Below, one piece after another: positions 1 through 7,185 of a stretch of DNA of 18,918 bases. Both the position numbers and the translations under genes were made by a program. The stretch is from JBBIRM01 sp964517975 (GTDB lineage: Bacteria; Desulfobacterota; BSN033; UBA1163), in NCBI GenBank assembly GCA_964517975.1, contig CAZFDM010000181.1, forward strand, positions 1-18,918, written 5' to 3'. Within the stretch, counting starts at the first letter, position 1. Each line of letters starts with the position of its first letter. The notes beneath the pieces were generated by a model, which saw nothing but the letters and a program-made list of their open reading frames with translations, was not told the origin of the DNA and did not search any database.

Positions 1-1019
1 AATCATCCAAAACAAAGAAATCCCTTTAAGATCTTACAATTACAGCTATATCAAGAACCGTCTGGACAAGACCTACCATCAGAGAGTCTCCTTGAACACA
101 ATTATTGATCGTGCCAAAAAACAGGGGTTCTATCTCAAAAAACCCAAAAAGACCCTCAATGACCGAGAGGTCTTAACCCATTATGTCGGAGAATTGATTC
201 AACATGATGCCTCTTATCATCTCTGGGCTCCCGAAGCCCAAGAGAAATGCCTGCCTGCGGTAGGCAGGGTATCTCATCACCTCCCTGGATGATTACAGCC
301 GATTTATCCTTTATGCCACTCTGGTCAGAACAGAGACCAGCTGGGCCCATATTCTGGCCCTCCAGTGCGTCATCCTTCAATACGGACTCCCCTATGCCTA
401 CTACGTCGACTCCCACCGTATCTTTCGATTCGTTCAGGGAAGAGACTCCTTCTGGAGAAACCATCACCTTCTAACCGATGAATCCACCCCTCAATGGAAA
501 CAGGTCCTGGAGGACTGTAATGTCAAGGTCACCCATTCCCTCTCTCCTCAAGCCAGAGGTAAAATTGAGAGACCCTATGGCTGGCTCCAAGACCATTTGG
601 TCCGAACCTGTGTCAGAGAAGATATCAGAGATATTCACCATGCCCAAATGATCCTGAACCAAGAACTCCATAGATATAACTACCAACAGGTTCACTCCAC
701 CACCCAGGAGATTCCTTATTTTCGTTTTCAAAGAGCTCTAAAGGAGAAGAGATCTCTCTTTCGAGAATTCACGATCAGCCCTCCCTACCAATCCCCCAAA
801 GATATCTTCTGCCTCAGGATGAATAGAACTGTAGATCCCTACAGAAAAATCTCTATTCACAACCTCCAATTCAAAGTCCCCGCCGATCCAAGAAAAAAGA
901 TTAATCTTCGCATTTACCCTCTCAATGATGAACTCGCTGAAATCAGATTCTGGTGCGAAGGCAAATTGATCGATGTCCAAAAAGTCAAAAATACTGATTT
1001 AAAAGGAGTGCACTTTTGA
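1..1019 (+). pseudogene. DDE (rve-type) IS transposase, 5' truncated by window and frameshifted
   Basis: The reading frame is open from the left edge of the window (frame starting at base 2), so the N-terminus lies outside. It runs to base 249, is shifted by a 19-bp palindrome at 250-268, and continues in the next frame to the TGA at 1017-1019. Removing the 19 bp joins the halves cleanly: ...PEAQEKW-YLITSLDDYSRF. The joined protein carries an integrase-core DDE triad: Asp in QHDAS, Asp in YYVDSH, and Glu in ARGKIERP about 53 residues later. A C-terminal beta-rich segment resembles those of Mu- or IS481-like transposases. The D-to-E spacing is longer than the classical D35E, so the family assignment is loose. 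The copy cannot make a full-length protein as it stands unless the shift is bypassed. It is the only transposase seen here. Confidence 0.85.
250..268. repeat. 19-bp palindromic insertion inside transposase
   Basis: The sequence CCTGCCTGCGGTAGGCAGG has arms CCTGCC and GGCAGG around a 7-base centre. It sits inside the conserved transposase core, and its exact removal restores TGG (Trp) and the frame on both sides. This identifies it as a secondary insertion rather than native coding sequence. From memory, short GC-rich palindromes of this kind are dispersed in high copy in some bacterial genomes. No second copy is visible in this window. Confidence 0.75.
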
Positions 1020-1182
1020 ATTTTAAACAGTGAACTTTTCAATTTTAGCTAACAGCCTATTATTCTACCTCAAAGAGAGGACAATTCAAATTTGGAAAAA
1101 AGGGACACGTCAAACTTGGGATCACATTTTCGAATGTCATTTTCAATTTAAAATTGCACTGTTTTTAAATTAAAAATGGCAC
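1008..1182. repeat. Imperfect inverted repeat, probable IS end sequences
   Basis: The left arm (1008-1049, starting GTGCACTTTTGAATTTT) overlaps the transposase stop codon. The right arm (1136-1182), read on the minus strand, starts GTGCCATTTTTAATTT and follows the same pattern, including a shared internal AACAGTG-like block. Each arm also holds two related AT-rich sub-repeats, for example CTTTTGAATTTTA and CTTTTCAATTTTA in the left arm. Multiple binding-site-like repeats at an IS end are plausible for this transposase type. The 86 bp between the arms and the stretch 1227-1308 contain no recognisable gene. The right arm has no transposase attached, so it may be a remnant of a second copy. Confidence 0.5.
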
Positions 1183-1197
1183 CCAAATTTATCAAAA

Positions 1198-1226
1198 TTG
1201 ACAGAACTTCTATTTGATGTTATTTT
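1198..1226 (+). promoter_or_regulatory. Sigma70-like promoter for substrate-binding protein gene
   Basis: A perfect -35 TTGACA (1198-1203) is followed after 17 bp by TATTTT (1221-1226). It lies 83 bp upstream of the ATG at 1309 and just beyond the IS-end-like repeat, so the IS remnant stops short of the promoter. Confidence 0.5.
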
Positions 1227-1308
1227 TTGGAAGTATCCGTTTAGAACCAGAATGGGAAGGATAGAAGGAGGGAAGGCATCACACACTCTAAAAGAAGGGA
1301 AATAAAAT

Positions 1309-2301
1309 ATGTGGAGGAAACTATTCCCTCTCCTTTTATCCTGCCTTATTCTCACCTGGGGAGATTCCTCGGCTCAAGAGAGTCCATTAAAGAAGCCTCG
1401 TAGGATCGGAGTGACCCAGTCCTTTTCTCATCCCGATTTCGATTCCGATGAAGTGGGATTTGAAAAAGCGCTCTCAGATGCGGGTTTCAAAGAGGGAATC
1501 CAAGTGATGTTCATCCGCCAGAATGCTCAGAATGAAAGAAAGATGGCCCAAGCCATTGCCCAACAATTCCTCGATAGAAAGTTGGATTTAATTCATTCTA
1601 TTGGAACACTCACCTCTCAGGCTACGATTAAAGTGATTAAAGAAACTCCTATTGTCTTCTCTTCGGTCACCGATCCAGTGAGCTCAGAGATTGTCCCTTC
1701 CAAGAGTCCTCAAGGGTCAAAGACTGGAACCAATGTGACGGGGGTCAGCGACCGATGGCCCACTTCTATTCAATTTGAGATGCATACAAAATTTTTTCCA
1801 AAGGCAAAGAAGTGGGGAACAATATATTCCTCCGATAATCCTGCTTCACTTAGGCATATTAAGGAGATGAGAGAAATAGGGAGAAAATTGGACATCGAGA
1901 TCATCGAAGCCCTTATCTCTTCCAGTGAAGAGGTCCCAAAGGCTGCTCAATTCCTTGTAGGAAAGGTTCAGGCCATTCATCTTTTTTTTGACCCTAAAAC
2001 ACTTTCAGCGTTGAGTGCCATCATCAAGGTCTGCAATCGATACAAGATTCCCCTTTTCAGCGGAGATGCTGGAAGTGTGTTGAGAGGGGCATTGGCAGCT
2101 TATAGCTTAGATTATTTCGAAATTGGATATTCCGCCGGAAAGAAGGCTGTTCAAATCTTGAGAGGAGAAAAGGCAGGCAACATCCCTTGGGATCAGGGGG
2201 AAAAGTTTACGTTGGTCATCAATGAAAGAGCGGAAAAAGCCCAAGGGGCAGTCATCCCTCTTGAATTTTTAAAGAAGGCCAATAAGGTCATTAAGGAGTA
2301 G
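1309..2301 (+). CDS. ABC transporter substrate-binding protein (ABC_sub_bind family)
   Basis: This 330-residue protein has an N-terminal signal peptide: basic WRK, a hydrophobic stretch at about residues 5-17, and a likely cleavage after Ser-Ser-Ala at residue 22. The mature part has the pattern of the ABC_sub_bind (DUF534/TrpX-like) family: an opening RRIGVTQSFSHP strand, the DLIHSIGTLTSQA segment, TPIVFSSVTDPV, GTNVTGVSD near the middle, and FSGDAGSVLRGALAAYSLDYFEIGY in the second lobe. Such proteins are periplasmic receptors; TrpX-type members are linked to aromatic amino acids, but the ligand cannot be read from sequence. The permease and ATPase genes that normally accompany them are absent here. 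The stop codon is separated by only 2 bp from the next start, so the two genes are probably co-translated. Confidence 0.85.
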   Translation: MWRKLFPLLLSCLILTWGDSSAQESPLKKPRRIGVTQSFSHPDFDSDEVGFEKALSDAGFKEGIQVMFIRQNAQNERKMAQAIAQQFLDRKLDLIHSIGTLTSQATIKVIKETPIVFSSVTDPVSSEIVPSKSPQGSKTGTNVTGVSDRWPTSIQFEMHTKFFPKAKKWGTIYSSDNPASLRHIKEMREIGRKLDIEIIEALISSSEEVPKAAQFLVGKVQAIHLFFDPKTLSALSAIIKVCNRYKIPLFSGDAGSVLRGALAAYSLDYFEIGYSAGKKAVQILRGEKAGNIPWDQGEKFTLVINERAEKAQGAVIPLEFLKKANKVIKE

Positions 2302-2303
2302 AT

Positions 2304-2978
2304 TTGGGAAAAGAGATCTCACTTCTTATCACCGAGAATTACAGCCAGCGGTTTCCTGATCTAAATTTTGGAATTGGAACGATCCTCAGTTGTACCTATT
2401 TTGAAAGGAATGAACCATTCAAACTCTACAAAAGAGATCTTGTTCGTAGGATTCGAAGGAAGGCCCATCTTGCCCAAATTCAACAGCGGATCAATCGTTA
2501 TAATCAATTTTTTAAAGAGTGGGGGTACCCTTGTCCACTCCCAGGCCATTTTAAGAGAATGATTGAAATGGGATTTCCAAGCATCAATCTTTACATTGAC
2601 ACCCATATCATGGCAGAGATGAGTTTTGGAATTTTGATGGCTATTCAGGACCTCGATCGCTTTGATGGAGAGTGGAGGCTCGACCTGGCCACGGAGGGAG
2701 AGAGCTTCCAAGGGGTTTCAGGAAGGAGGATCATTTGTAAAAAGGATGAAATTGTCCTTCGGGATGAGAAGGAGGTTGTCTGTTCTCTGTTTCAGGGTCC
2801 GGATTTTAAAACCAAGATCGATTCATCAAGCAGAAATATCGTCGTCTATGTCTTTACCGCCCCTGGAATTGTTGATGAATATGTATCAGGTGGGATACAA
2901 TTGGCACTTGAGATATTGGAAAAATTTGGTGGAGGGAGAGAGCCTTGGTGGAAAATTTTTAAACCTCAAACTGATTAA
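2304..2978 (+). CDS. B3/B4-domain protein (PheT tRNA-binding-domain-like, COG3382 type)
   Basis: This 224-residue protein starts at TTG (2304). AAGGAG at 2293-2298, inside the end of the upstream gene, is correctly spaced for it, and no better start is visible. The C-terminal two thirds match the B3/B4 fold of the phenylalanyl-tRNA synthetase beta subunit: an INLYIDTHIMAEMSFGILMAIQDLDRF segment, a small beta domain around GESFQGVSGRRIICKKDEIV, and the late VVYVFTAPGIVDEYVSGGIQLALEIL helix. No catalytic synthetase core is present, so it is a stand-alone domain protein. Related free-standing proteins are thought to bind or edit aminoacyl-tRNA or free substrates, but the function of this one is unknown. 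Its coupling to an ABC-type receptor gene is unusual. Confidence 0.75.
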   Translation: MGKEISLLITENYSQRFPDLNFGIGTILSCTYFERNEPFKLYKRDLVRRIRRKAHLAQIQQRINRYNQFFKEWGYPCPLPGHFKRMIEMGFPSINLYIDTHIMAEMSFGILMAIQDLDRFDGEWRLDLATEGESFQGVSGRRIICKKDEIVLRDEKEVVCSLFQGPDFKTKIDSSSRNIVVYVFTAPGIVDEYVSGGIQLALEILEKFGGGREPWWKIFKPQTD

Positions 2979-3084
2979 AGTGATCCAAGGTTTTTACAGG
3001 GAACGAAAGTTCAAATGAAGCGTTTTATTAAATTCCGAAACCCCCATCCACAATCCAAAATGATATAAATAAGGAGGAAACCCT

Positions 3085-3276
3085 ATGCCTATGGTTCAGA
3101 TCAGTTTAATTGAAGGAAGGACCGCAGAGAAAAAGGAACAACTGATTAAGAAAGTAACGGATGCCATTACCGAGGTTCTCCAAATCCCTGCCGATCGGGT
3201 TCGAATTGTCCTCAACGAGGTTCCCAAGGAGAATATAGGATTTGGAGGAATTCCGTTATCAAAGATGAACATATGA
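3085..3276 (+). CDS. 4-oxalocrotonate tautomerase-like small protein
   Basis: This 63-codon gene has a strong AAGGAGG site just upstream. The sequence MPMVQISLIEGRTAEKK is typical of the 4-OT family. After Met removal, Pro-1 would be the catalytic base. Arg-11 (EGR) and Arg-39 (DRVRIVLNEV) are at the positions expected for substrate binding, and the IGFGGIPLS tail matches the family's C-terminal beta-hairpin. The length of 62 residues after processing equals classical 4-OT, which forms hexamers. The natural substrate is unknown; many members are orphan tautomerases outside catechol meta-cleavage operons, and no such pathway genes are nearby. It probably shares a transcript with the radical SAM gene 42 bp downstream. 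Confidence 0.9.
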   Translation: MPMVQISLIEGRTAEKKEQLIKKVTDAITEVLQIPADRVRIVLNEVPKENIGFGGIPLSKMNI

Positions 3277-3318
3277 AAGGTAAGGGGAAGAAGAGGGGAA
3301 TAGGGGTAGGTTAATTTT

Positions 3319-4605
3319 GTGAAGATTGAACTGATCGTTCCTGCTGTTCAAGAAAATGCTCGCATCCCTAACCTTGCCCTTCCAATCTTAAGTGCCCTCT
3401 CTCCCAAAGATGTCGAAATTTCATTAACGGATGACCTCCTCACTCCCATTGACCTGAGGAAAGATCTCAAAGAAGTTGACATGGTTGGAATCACCGTTTT
3501 ATCAAAAACGGCTTTAAGGGCCTATCAGATTGCTGATGCCTATCGGGAAAAGGGGATCCCCGTGGTCTTGGGAGGACTTCATCCCACCGCCCTTCCTGAA
3601 GAGGCAAAGGCCCACGCCGACTCCGTGGTCATTGGTGAGGCTGAAGATATCTGGCCTCTGGTGATTGAAGATATGAGGAGAGGAGACCTTAAACCTTTTT
3701 ACCGACAAGGAAACTTTACGGATTTGTCGAAAATTCCAATCCCCCGACGAGACCTTTTACCAAAGAGGGGATACTTTCCTATTGATGTGGTTCAGGTGGC
3801 AAGAGGATGTCCTTATCGGTGTGAGTTCTGTTCTGTGCAAAAATTTTATGGTGAGACCTATCGCTTCAGACCTATCTCCAAGGTCATTGAGGAGGTCCGT
3901 CGTTTGCCCCATCGTTGGATGATGTTTAACGATGATAATATTATCGCAAACCTTTCCTACTCTAAAGAATTGCTTAAGGCCCTGATCCCTCTTAAGAAAA
4001 AATGGTTTGGACAGGCCTCACTCTATGGATTGAAGGAGGTTGAACATATTGAATGGTTAGCAAAAAGCGGGTGCACCAGTCTCTTTATTGGATTCGAATC
4101 CCTCTCAAAACAAAACCTGGTGAAGGCTAAAAAATTTCAAAATGATCCCGCGCAGTATCGAGAGATTATCGACCATCTCCATCGCTATGGCATTGCCATC
4201 TGTGGGTCGTTTATCTTTGGATTTGATGAGGATAACCCATCTGTCTTTGAAGAGACGGTGGAGTTCGCCATGCAAACCAAACTCTTTGCAGCCATCTTTA
4301 TGATCCTGACCCCCTACCCAGAAACAGCCTTTTACCATCGGATAAAACATGAGGGACGGTTGGTTCATGATCGATGGTGGTTATTGGAGAAACCAGAAGA
4401 ATCCGCCCCATTTTTTATTCCCAATAAGATGAGTCCACAGATTCTCCGAGAGGGATGGAAAAGGGCCTGGAAAGATTTCTATTCCTTTCCTTCTATTTTA
4501 AAACGATTCCACTGGGATTATCCTCCAACCCTCATCAACCGATTTGTCTATTTTCCTTTTCAGTGGATGCAGCATCGGTTTACGCATAAGAAGATTCTGA
4601 GGTAA
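3319..4605 (+). CDS. B12-binding-domain radical SAM protein
   Basis: This 428-residue protein starts at GTG, with AGGGGTAGG about 8 bp before it. Residues 1 to about 130 resemble the cobalamin-binding Rossmann domain of class B radical SAM enzymes (VDMVGITVLSKTALRAYQIADAYREKGIPVVLGGLHPTALPEEA, then VVIGEAED), but no obvious DxHxxG cobalamin motif is present. The radical SAM core follows, with the cluster ligands Cys164, Cys168 and Cys171 in RGCPYRCEFCSV. Later strands include MMFNDDNII, LFIGFES and GSFIFGFDEDN. The C-terminal region (RWWLLEKPEESAPFFIPNKMSP onward) resembles the DUF4070-like tail seen in HpnJ/HpnP-related and other radical SAM proteins. The substrate cannot be assigned; a role in lipid or peptide modification is only a possibility. 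Confidence 0.85.
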   Translation: MKIELIVPAVQENARIPNLALPILSALSPKDVEISLTDDLLTPIDLRKDLKEVDMVGITVLSKTALRAYQIADAYREKGIPVVLGGLHPTALPEEAKAHADSVVIGEAEDIWPLVIEDMRRGDLKPFYRQGNFTDLSKIPIPRRDLLPKRGYFPIDVVQVARGCPYRCEFCSVQKFYGETYRFRPISKVIEEVRRLPHRWMMFNDDNIIANLSYSKELLKALIPLKKKWFGQASLYGLKEVEHIEWLAKSGCTSLFIGFESLSKQNLVKAKKFQNDPAQYREIIDHLHRYGIAICGSFIFGFDEDNPSVFEETVEFAMQTKLFAAIFMILTPYPETAFYHRIKHEGRLVHDRWWLLEKPEESAPFFIPNKMSPQILREGWKRAWKDFYSFPSILKRFHWDYPPTLINRFVYFPFQWMQHRFTHKKILR

Positions 4606-4652
4606 GAAATAAATATCAAGAGAAAGACGATGTTAGTTCCTCTTGGGTTTTC

Positions 4653-4681
4653 TTGACAATTAAAGAAATGGTGATTATAAA
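4653..4681 (+). promoter_or_regulatory. groESL promoter (sigma70-like)
   Basis: TTGACA (4653-4658), a 17-bp spacer and TATAAA (4676-4681) form a near-consensus promoter 35 bp upstream of the groES start. No CIRCE element (TTAGCACTC-N9-GAGTGCTAA) and no sigma32-like box is visible, so heat regulation by HrcA or RpoH is not evident from this region. Confidence 0.7.
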
Positions 4682-4716
4682 TTTAACAACTTTTTCAATT
4701 GGAAAGGAGGGTTTTC

Positions 4717-5007
4717 ATGAAGATCAGGCCACTTCGTGATCGGATCATCGTAAAACGATTGGAAGAGGAAGAGAAGACCAAAGGGGGAATTATCATTCCG
4801 GATACAGCCAAGGAGAAGCCGATCGAGGGAAGAGTGATTGCAGTAGGAGATGGAAAAATCAAGGAGGACGGGACCAAGATTCCGTTAGAGGTAAAAACAG
4901 GAGACCGTGTCCTTTTCGCAAAATATGGGGGGACCGAGATTAAGATTGAAGGAGAGGAATATCTGATGATGAAAGAAGATGACATTCTTGCCATCGTTGA
5001 AAAATGA
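4717..5007 (+). CDS. groES: Co-chaperonin GroES
   Basis: This 96-residue GroES (Hsp10) caps the GroEL cavity as a heptamer. MKIRPLRDRIIVKRLEEEEKT is the typical N-terminus. The mobile loop KTKGGIIIPDTAKEKP contains the conserved Gly-Gly-Ile-Ile-Ile that contacts GroEL. GRVIAVGDG, GDRVLFAKYGGTEIK and the C-terminal DDILAIVE are family signatures. The start is the ATG at 4717, preceded by AAAGGAGG (4703-4710). A longer frame from TTG 4699 would place the ribosome binding site inside the coding sequence and is unlikely. groEL follows after 36 bp with its own AAGGAGG site, forming the usual bicistronic operon. Confidence 0.98.
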   Translation: MKIRPLRDRIIVKRLEEEEKTKGGIIIPDTAKEKPIEGRVIAVGDGKIKEDGTKIPLEVKTGDRVLFAKYGGTEIKIEGEEYLMMKEDDILAIVEK

Positions 5008-5043
5008 GCGTCAGGTATGGAATGAGAGGAAAGGAGGCAGTTT

Positions 5044-6654
5044 ATGGCTAAAGAGTTGAAGTTTGATCAGGAAGCACGAAATTCAATCTTAGAAGGGGTC
5101 AATATATTGGCCGATGCAGTGAAGGTGACCTTAGGTCCGAAGGGGAGAAATGTTGTTTTAGAAAAATCCTTCGGATCTCCGGTCGTGACCAAGGATGGAG
5201 TGACGGTTGCCAAAGAGATTGAACTGGAAGACCACTTTCAGAATATGGGGGCAAAAATGGTGAAAGAGGTGGCCAGTAAAACCTCAGACACGGCAGGAGA
5301 TGGGACCACAACGGCAACCATTCTGGCTCAAGCCATCTTTCGGGAAGGATATAAGATTGTGGCTGCGGGTGCTAATCCTATGGACATCAAAAGAGGAATC
5401 GACTATGCCGTGGAAGAGGTCGTTAAGGAGTTGAAGAAGCTCTCAAAGCCTGTCAAAGATCAAAAAGAGATCTCTCAGGTGGGAACCATCTCGGCTAATA
5501 ACGATCCAACCATCGGCAACATCATAGCCGAGGCCATGAATAAGGTTGGAAAAGAAGGAGTGATCACGGTTGAAGAGGCTAAAGGGATGGAGACTACCCT
5601 TGAGGTTGTTGAAGGGATGCAATTCGATCGAGGATATATCTCTCCTTACTTTGTTACCGACCCAGAGAAGATGGAGGTCGTTCTTGAGAATCCGCTCATC
5701 CTTCTTTATGAGAAGAAGATTTCAGGCATGAAGGATCTCCTTCCCATCTTGGAGGGGGCCGCGAAATCTGGAAGGTCCATTCTCATCATTGCAGAGGATG
5801 TAGAGGGAGAGGCTCTCGCTACCTTAGTGGTCAACAAACTTCGAGGGACATTAAAGTGTGCTGCGGTGAAGGCCCCTGGGTTTGGAGATCGAAGAAAGGC
5901 CATGCTTGAAGATATTGCCATTCTCACAGGAGGGACAGCGATCTTTGAAGATGTGGGGATTAAACTTGAGAATGTGAAGTTAAGTGATCTGGGTACGGCC
6001 AAGAAGGTCGTCATCGATAAGGACAATACCACGATCGTCGAAGGGGCTGGAAAGCCCTCCGCAATAGAGGGACGGATCAAGCAGCTTCGAGTTCAGATCG
6101 AAGAGACCACCTCTGATTACGATAGGGAAAAGCTTCAAGAGCGTCTGGCCAAACTGGCAGGGGGCGTTGCAGTGATCAAAGTGGGCGCAGCCACAGAGAC
6201 CGAAATGAAAGAGAAGAAGGCCAGAGTGGAGGATGCGCTCCACGCAACACGGGCTGCTGTAGAAGAGGGCATTGTTCCAGGAGGAGGGGTTGCCTACCTG
6301 AGATGCCTACCTGCCTTAAAAAAGATAAAATTAGAAGGCGATCGCCAGACGGGGGTGGAGATTGTCCTGAAGGCCCTTGAGGAGCCCATTCGTCAGATCG
6401 CTGAGAATGCGGGCAAGGAAGGTTCTGTAGTTGCGGAGAGGGTAAAACAGGAGAAAGGCGCTTTTGGCTTCGATGCTGACAAAGAGGAATATACCGATAT
6501 GATAGAGGCTGGTATTGTCGATCCCACCAAGGTGGTAAGGTTTGCCCTCCAAAATGCAGCAAGCGTTGCCTCACTTCTGATCACTACAGAAGCCGTGGTG
6601 GCTGAGAAACCCAAGAAAGAACAAGGTGGACCACCCATGCCACCTGCTTATTAA
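5044..6654 (+). CDS. groEL: Chaperonin GroEL
   Basis: This 536-residue Hsp60 folds proteins in an ATP-dependent tetradecameric cage with GroES. Signatures include TLGPKGRNVVLEKSFGSP (ATP-binding region), TKDGVTVAKEIELED, DTAGDGTTTAT with the ATPase aspartate, and apical-domain segments such as FDRGYISPYFVTDPEKM. The late motifs AAVEEGIVPGGGVAYLR and GIVDPTKVVRFALQNAASVASLLITTE are also intact, and the full length is present. The C-terminus is QGGPPMPPAY instead of the Gly-Gly-Met repeat tail common in bacterial GroEL, so the flexible tail is short and proline-rich. The gene starts at ATG 5044 with AAGGAGG at 5031-5037. No second groEL copy is seen in this window. Confidence 0.99.
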   Translation: MAKELKFDQEARNSILEGVNILADAVKVTLGPKGRNVVLEKSFGSPVVTKDGVTVAKEIELEDHFQNMGAKMVKEVASKTSDTAGDGTTTATILAQAIFREGYKIVAAGANPMDIKRGIDYAVEEVVKELKKLSKPVKDQKEISQVGTISANNDPTIGNIIAEAMNKVGKEGVITVEEAKGMETTLEVVEGMQFDRGYISPYFVTDPEKMEVVLENPLILLYEKKISGMKDLLPILEGAAKSGRSILIIAEDVEGEALATLVVNKLRGTLKCAAVKAPGFGDRRKAMLEDIAILTGGTAIFEDVGIKLENVKLSDLGTAKKVVIDKDNTTIVEGAGKPSAIEGRIKQLRVQIEETTSDYDREKLQERLAKLAGGVAVIKVGAATETEMKEKKARVEDALHATRAAVEEGIVPGGGVAYLRCLPALKKIKLEGDRQTGVEIVLKALEEPIRQIAENAGKEGSVVAERVKQEKGAFGFDADKEEYTDMIEAGIVDPTKVVRFALQNAASVASLLITTEAVVAEKPKKEQGGPPMPPAY

Positions 6655-6684
6655 CCACCATCCCCTGGGATATGAAAAGACCCT

Positions 6685-6735
6685 CCCCTCTCCTTGCCTC
6701 CTAAAAGATAAACCAATTTGGAGGCAAGAGAGGGG
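6685..6735 (+). terminator. Long hairpin downstream of groEL
   Basis: Left arm 6685-6701 pairs with right arm 6720-6735 (GGAGGCAAGAGAGGGG) over 16 bp, with one bulged C and an 18-base AT-rich loop. The T-run (GTTTTTCTT, from 6751) begins about 16 bases after the stem rather than next to it. It is therefore an imperfect intrinsic terminator and could instead be a processing or stability element at the 3' end of groESL mRNA. It lies between groEL and the small zinc-ribbon gene. Confidence 0.5.
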
Positions 6736-6765
6736 ATGCCTGTTTAAGAGGTTTTTCTTATTCTA

Positions 6766-6945
6766 ATGAAAGACAAACTCCCATTTACCTGCCCGGTCTG
6801 TGGCCGGAAAACCGAATATCCGATAGGAGACCTCTTTGAGGGCGCGGTGCTTAATTGCCTTTTTTGTAAGCTCACCCTCACCCTTCACGGGCACATGTGG
6901 AAAGATGTTCAAAAAGAGATCGAACGATTGAAGGAAGAGACCTAA
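6766..6945 (+). CDS. 59-residue zinc-ribbon protein
   Basis: This short ORF starts at ATG 6766 and encodes 59 residues. Two Cys pairs, C9-x2-C12 (FTCPVCGRKTE) and C31-x2-C34 (LNCLFCKLTLT), are 18 residues apart, the pattern of a zinc ribbon. A charged helix (KDVQKEIERLKEE) ends the protein. No enzyme motif is seen and the function is unknown; similar small proteins often bind nucleic acid or serve as adaptors. The ribosome binding site is weak (AGAGG about 15 bp upstream), and the gene follows the groESL hairpin, so expression may depend on read-through from groEL. The Cys spacing and codon usage make it much more likely a gene than chance. Confidence 0.65.
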   Translation: MKDKLPFTCPVCGRKTEYPIGDLFEGAVLNCLFCKLTLTLHGHMWKDVQKEIERLKEET

Positions 6946-7019
6946 TCTCATTCCTTAACATTCATTGCCCGAAAGCCACTCACAAATACAAACGCATTAA
7001 ATAGTTTGACGTTGTCTAT

Positions 7020-7173
7020 CGTCATTGGGAGCCTGGAGGGTGTACTTGGATGTCAGAGGACTTATTTGCCAAAGAACTTTTCCAGAAGGTGAGCCCTTGA
7101 GCACAGAGGCGTGGCCATCTTATTTTTCATGGGATTACTTCGTCGCTCCCCTCCTTGCCATGATAAATCATTG
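7020..7173. repeat. Degenerate dispersed-repeat sequence between convergent genes
   Basis: CGTCATTGGGAGCCTGGAGG at 7020-7039 and the inverted segment 7131-7170 (on the minus strand TCATGGCAAGGAGGGGAGCG, then ACGAAGTAATCCC) look like opposite ends of a widespread intergenic repeat. From memory its usual form is close to CGTCATTGCGAGGAGCGAAG followed by CGACGAAGCAATCCC. Here the copies are diverged and the interior carries no gene. The stretch 6946-7185 between the zinc-ribbon gene and the ABC-F gene otherwise holds nothing recognised. Confidence 0.45.
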
Positions 7174-7185
7174 ACTCCGTTTGGA

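Noticed and set aside
247..474. Separate short plus-strand ORF in the transposase region
   Set aside because: It is an out-of-frame product starting in the palindrome. The real frame is the transposase continued after the 19-bp insertion.
2662..3018. 118-residue plus-strand ORF overlapping the B3/B4 gene
   Set aside because: It is an alternative frame of a recognised domain protein, with no supporting motif.
6176..6574. Long minus-strand frames (up to 132 residues) within groEL
   Set aside because: They are antisense to a fully conserved GroEL coding region, have unusual Pro/Gln-rich composition, and have no ribosome binding site.
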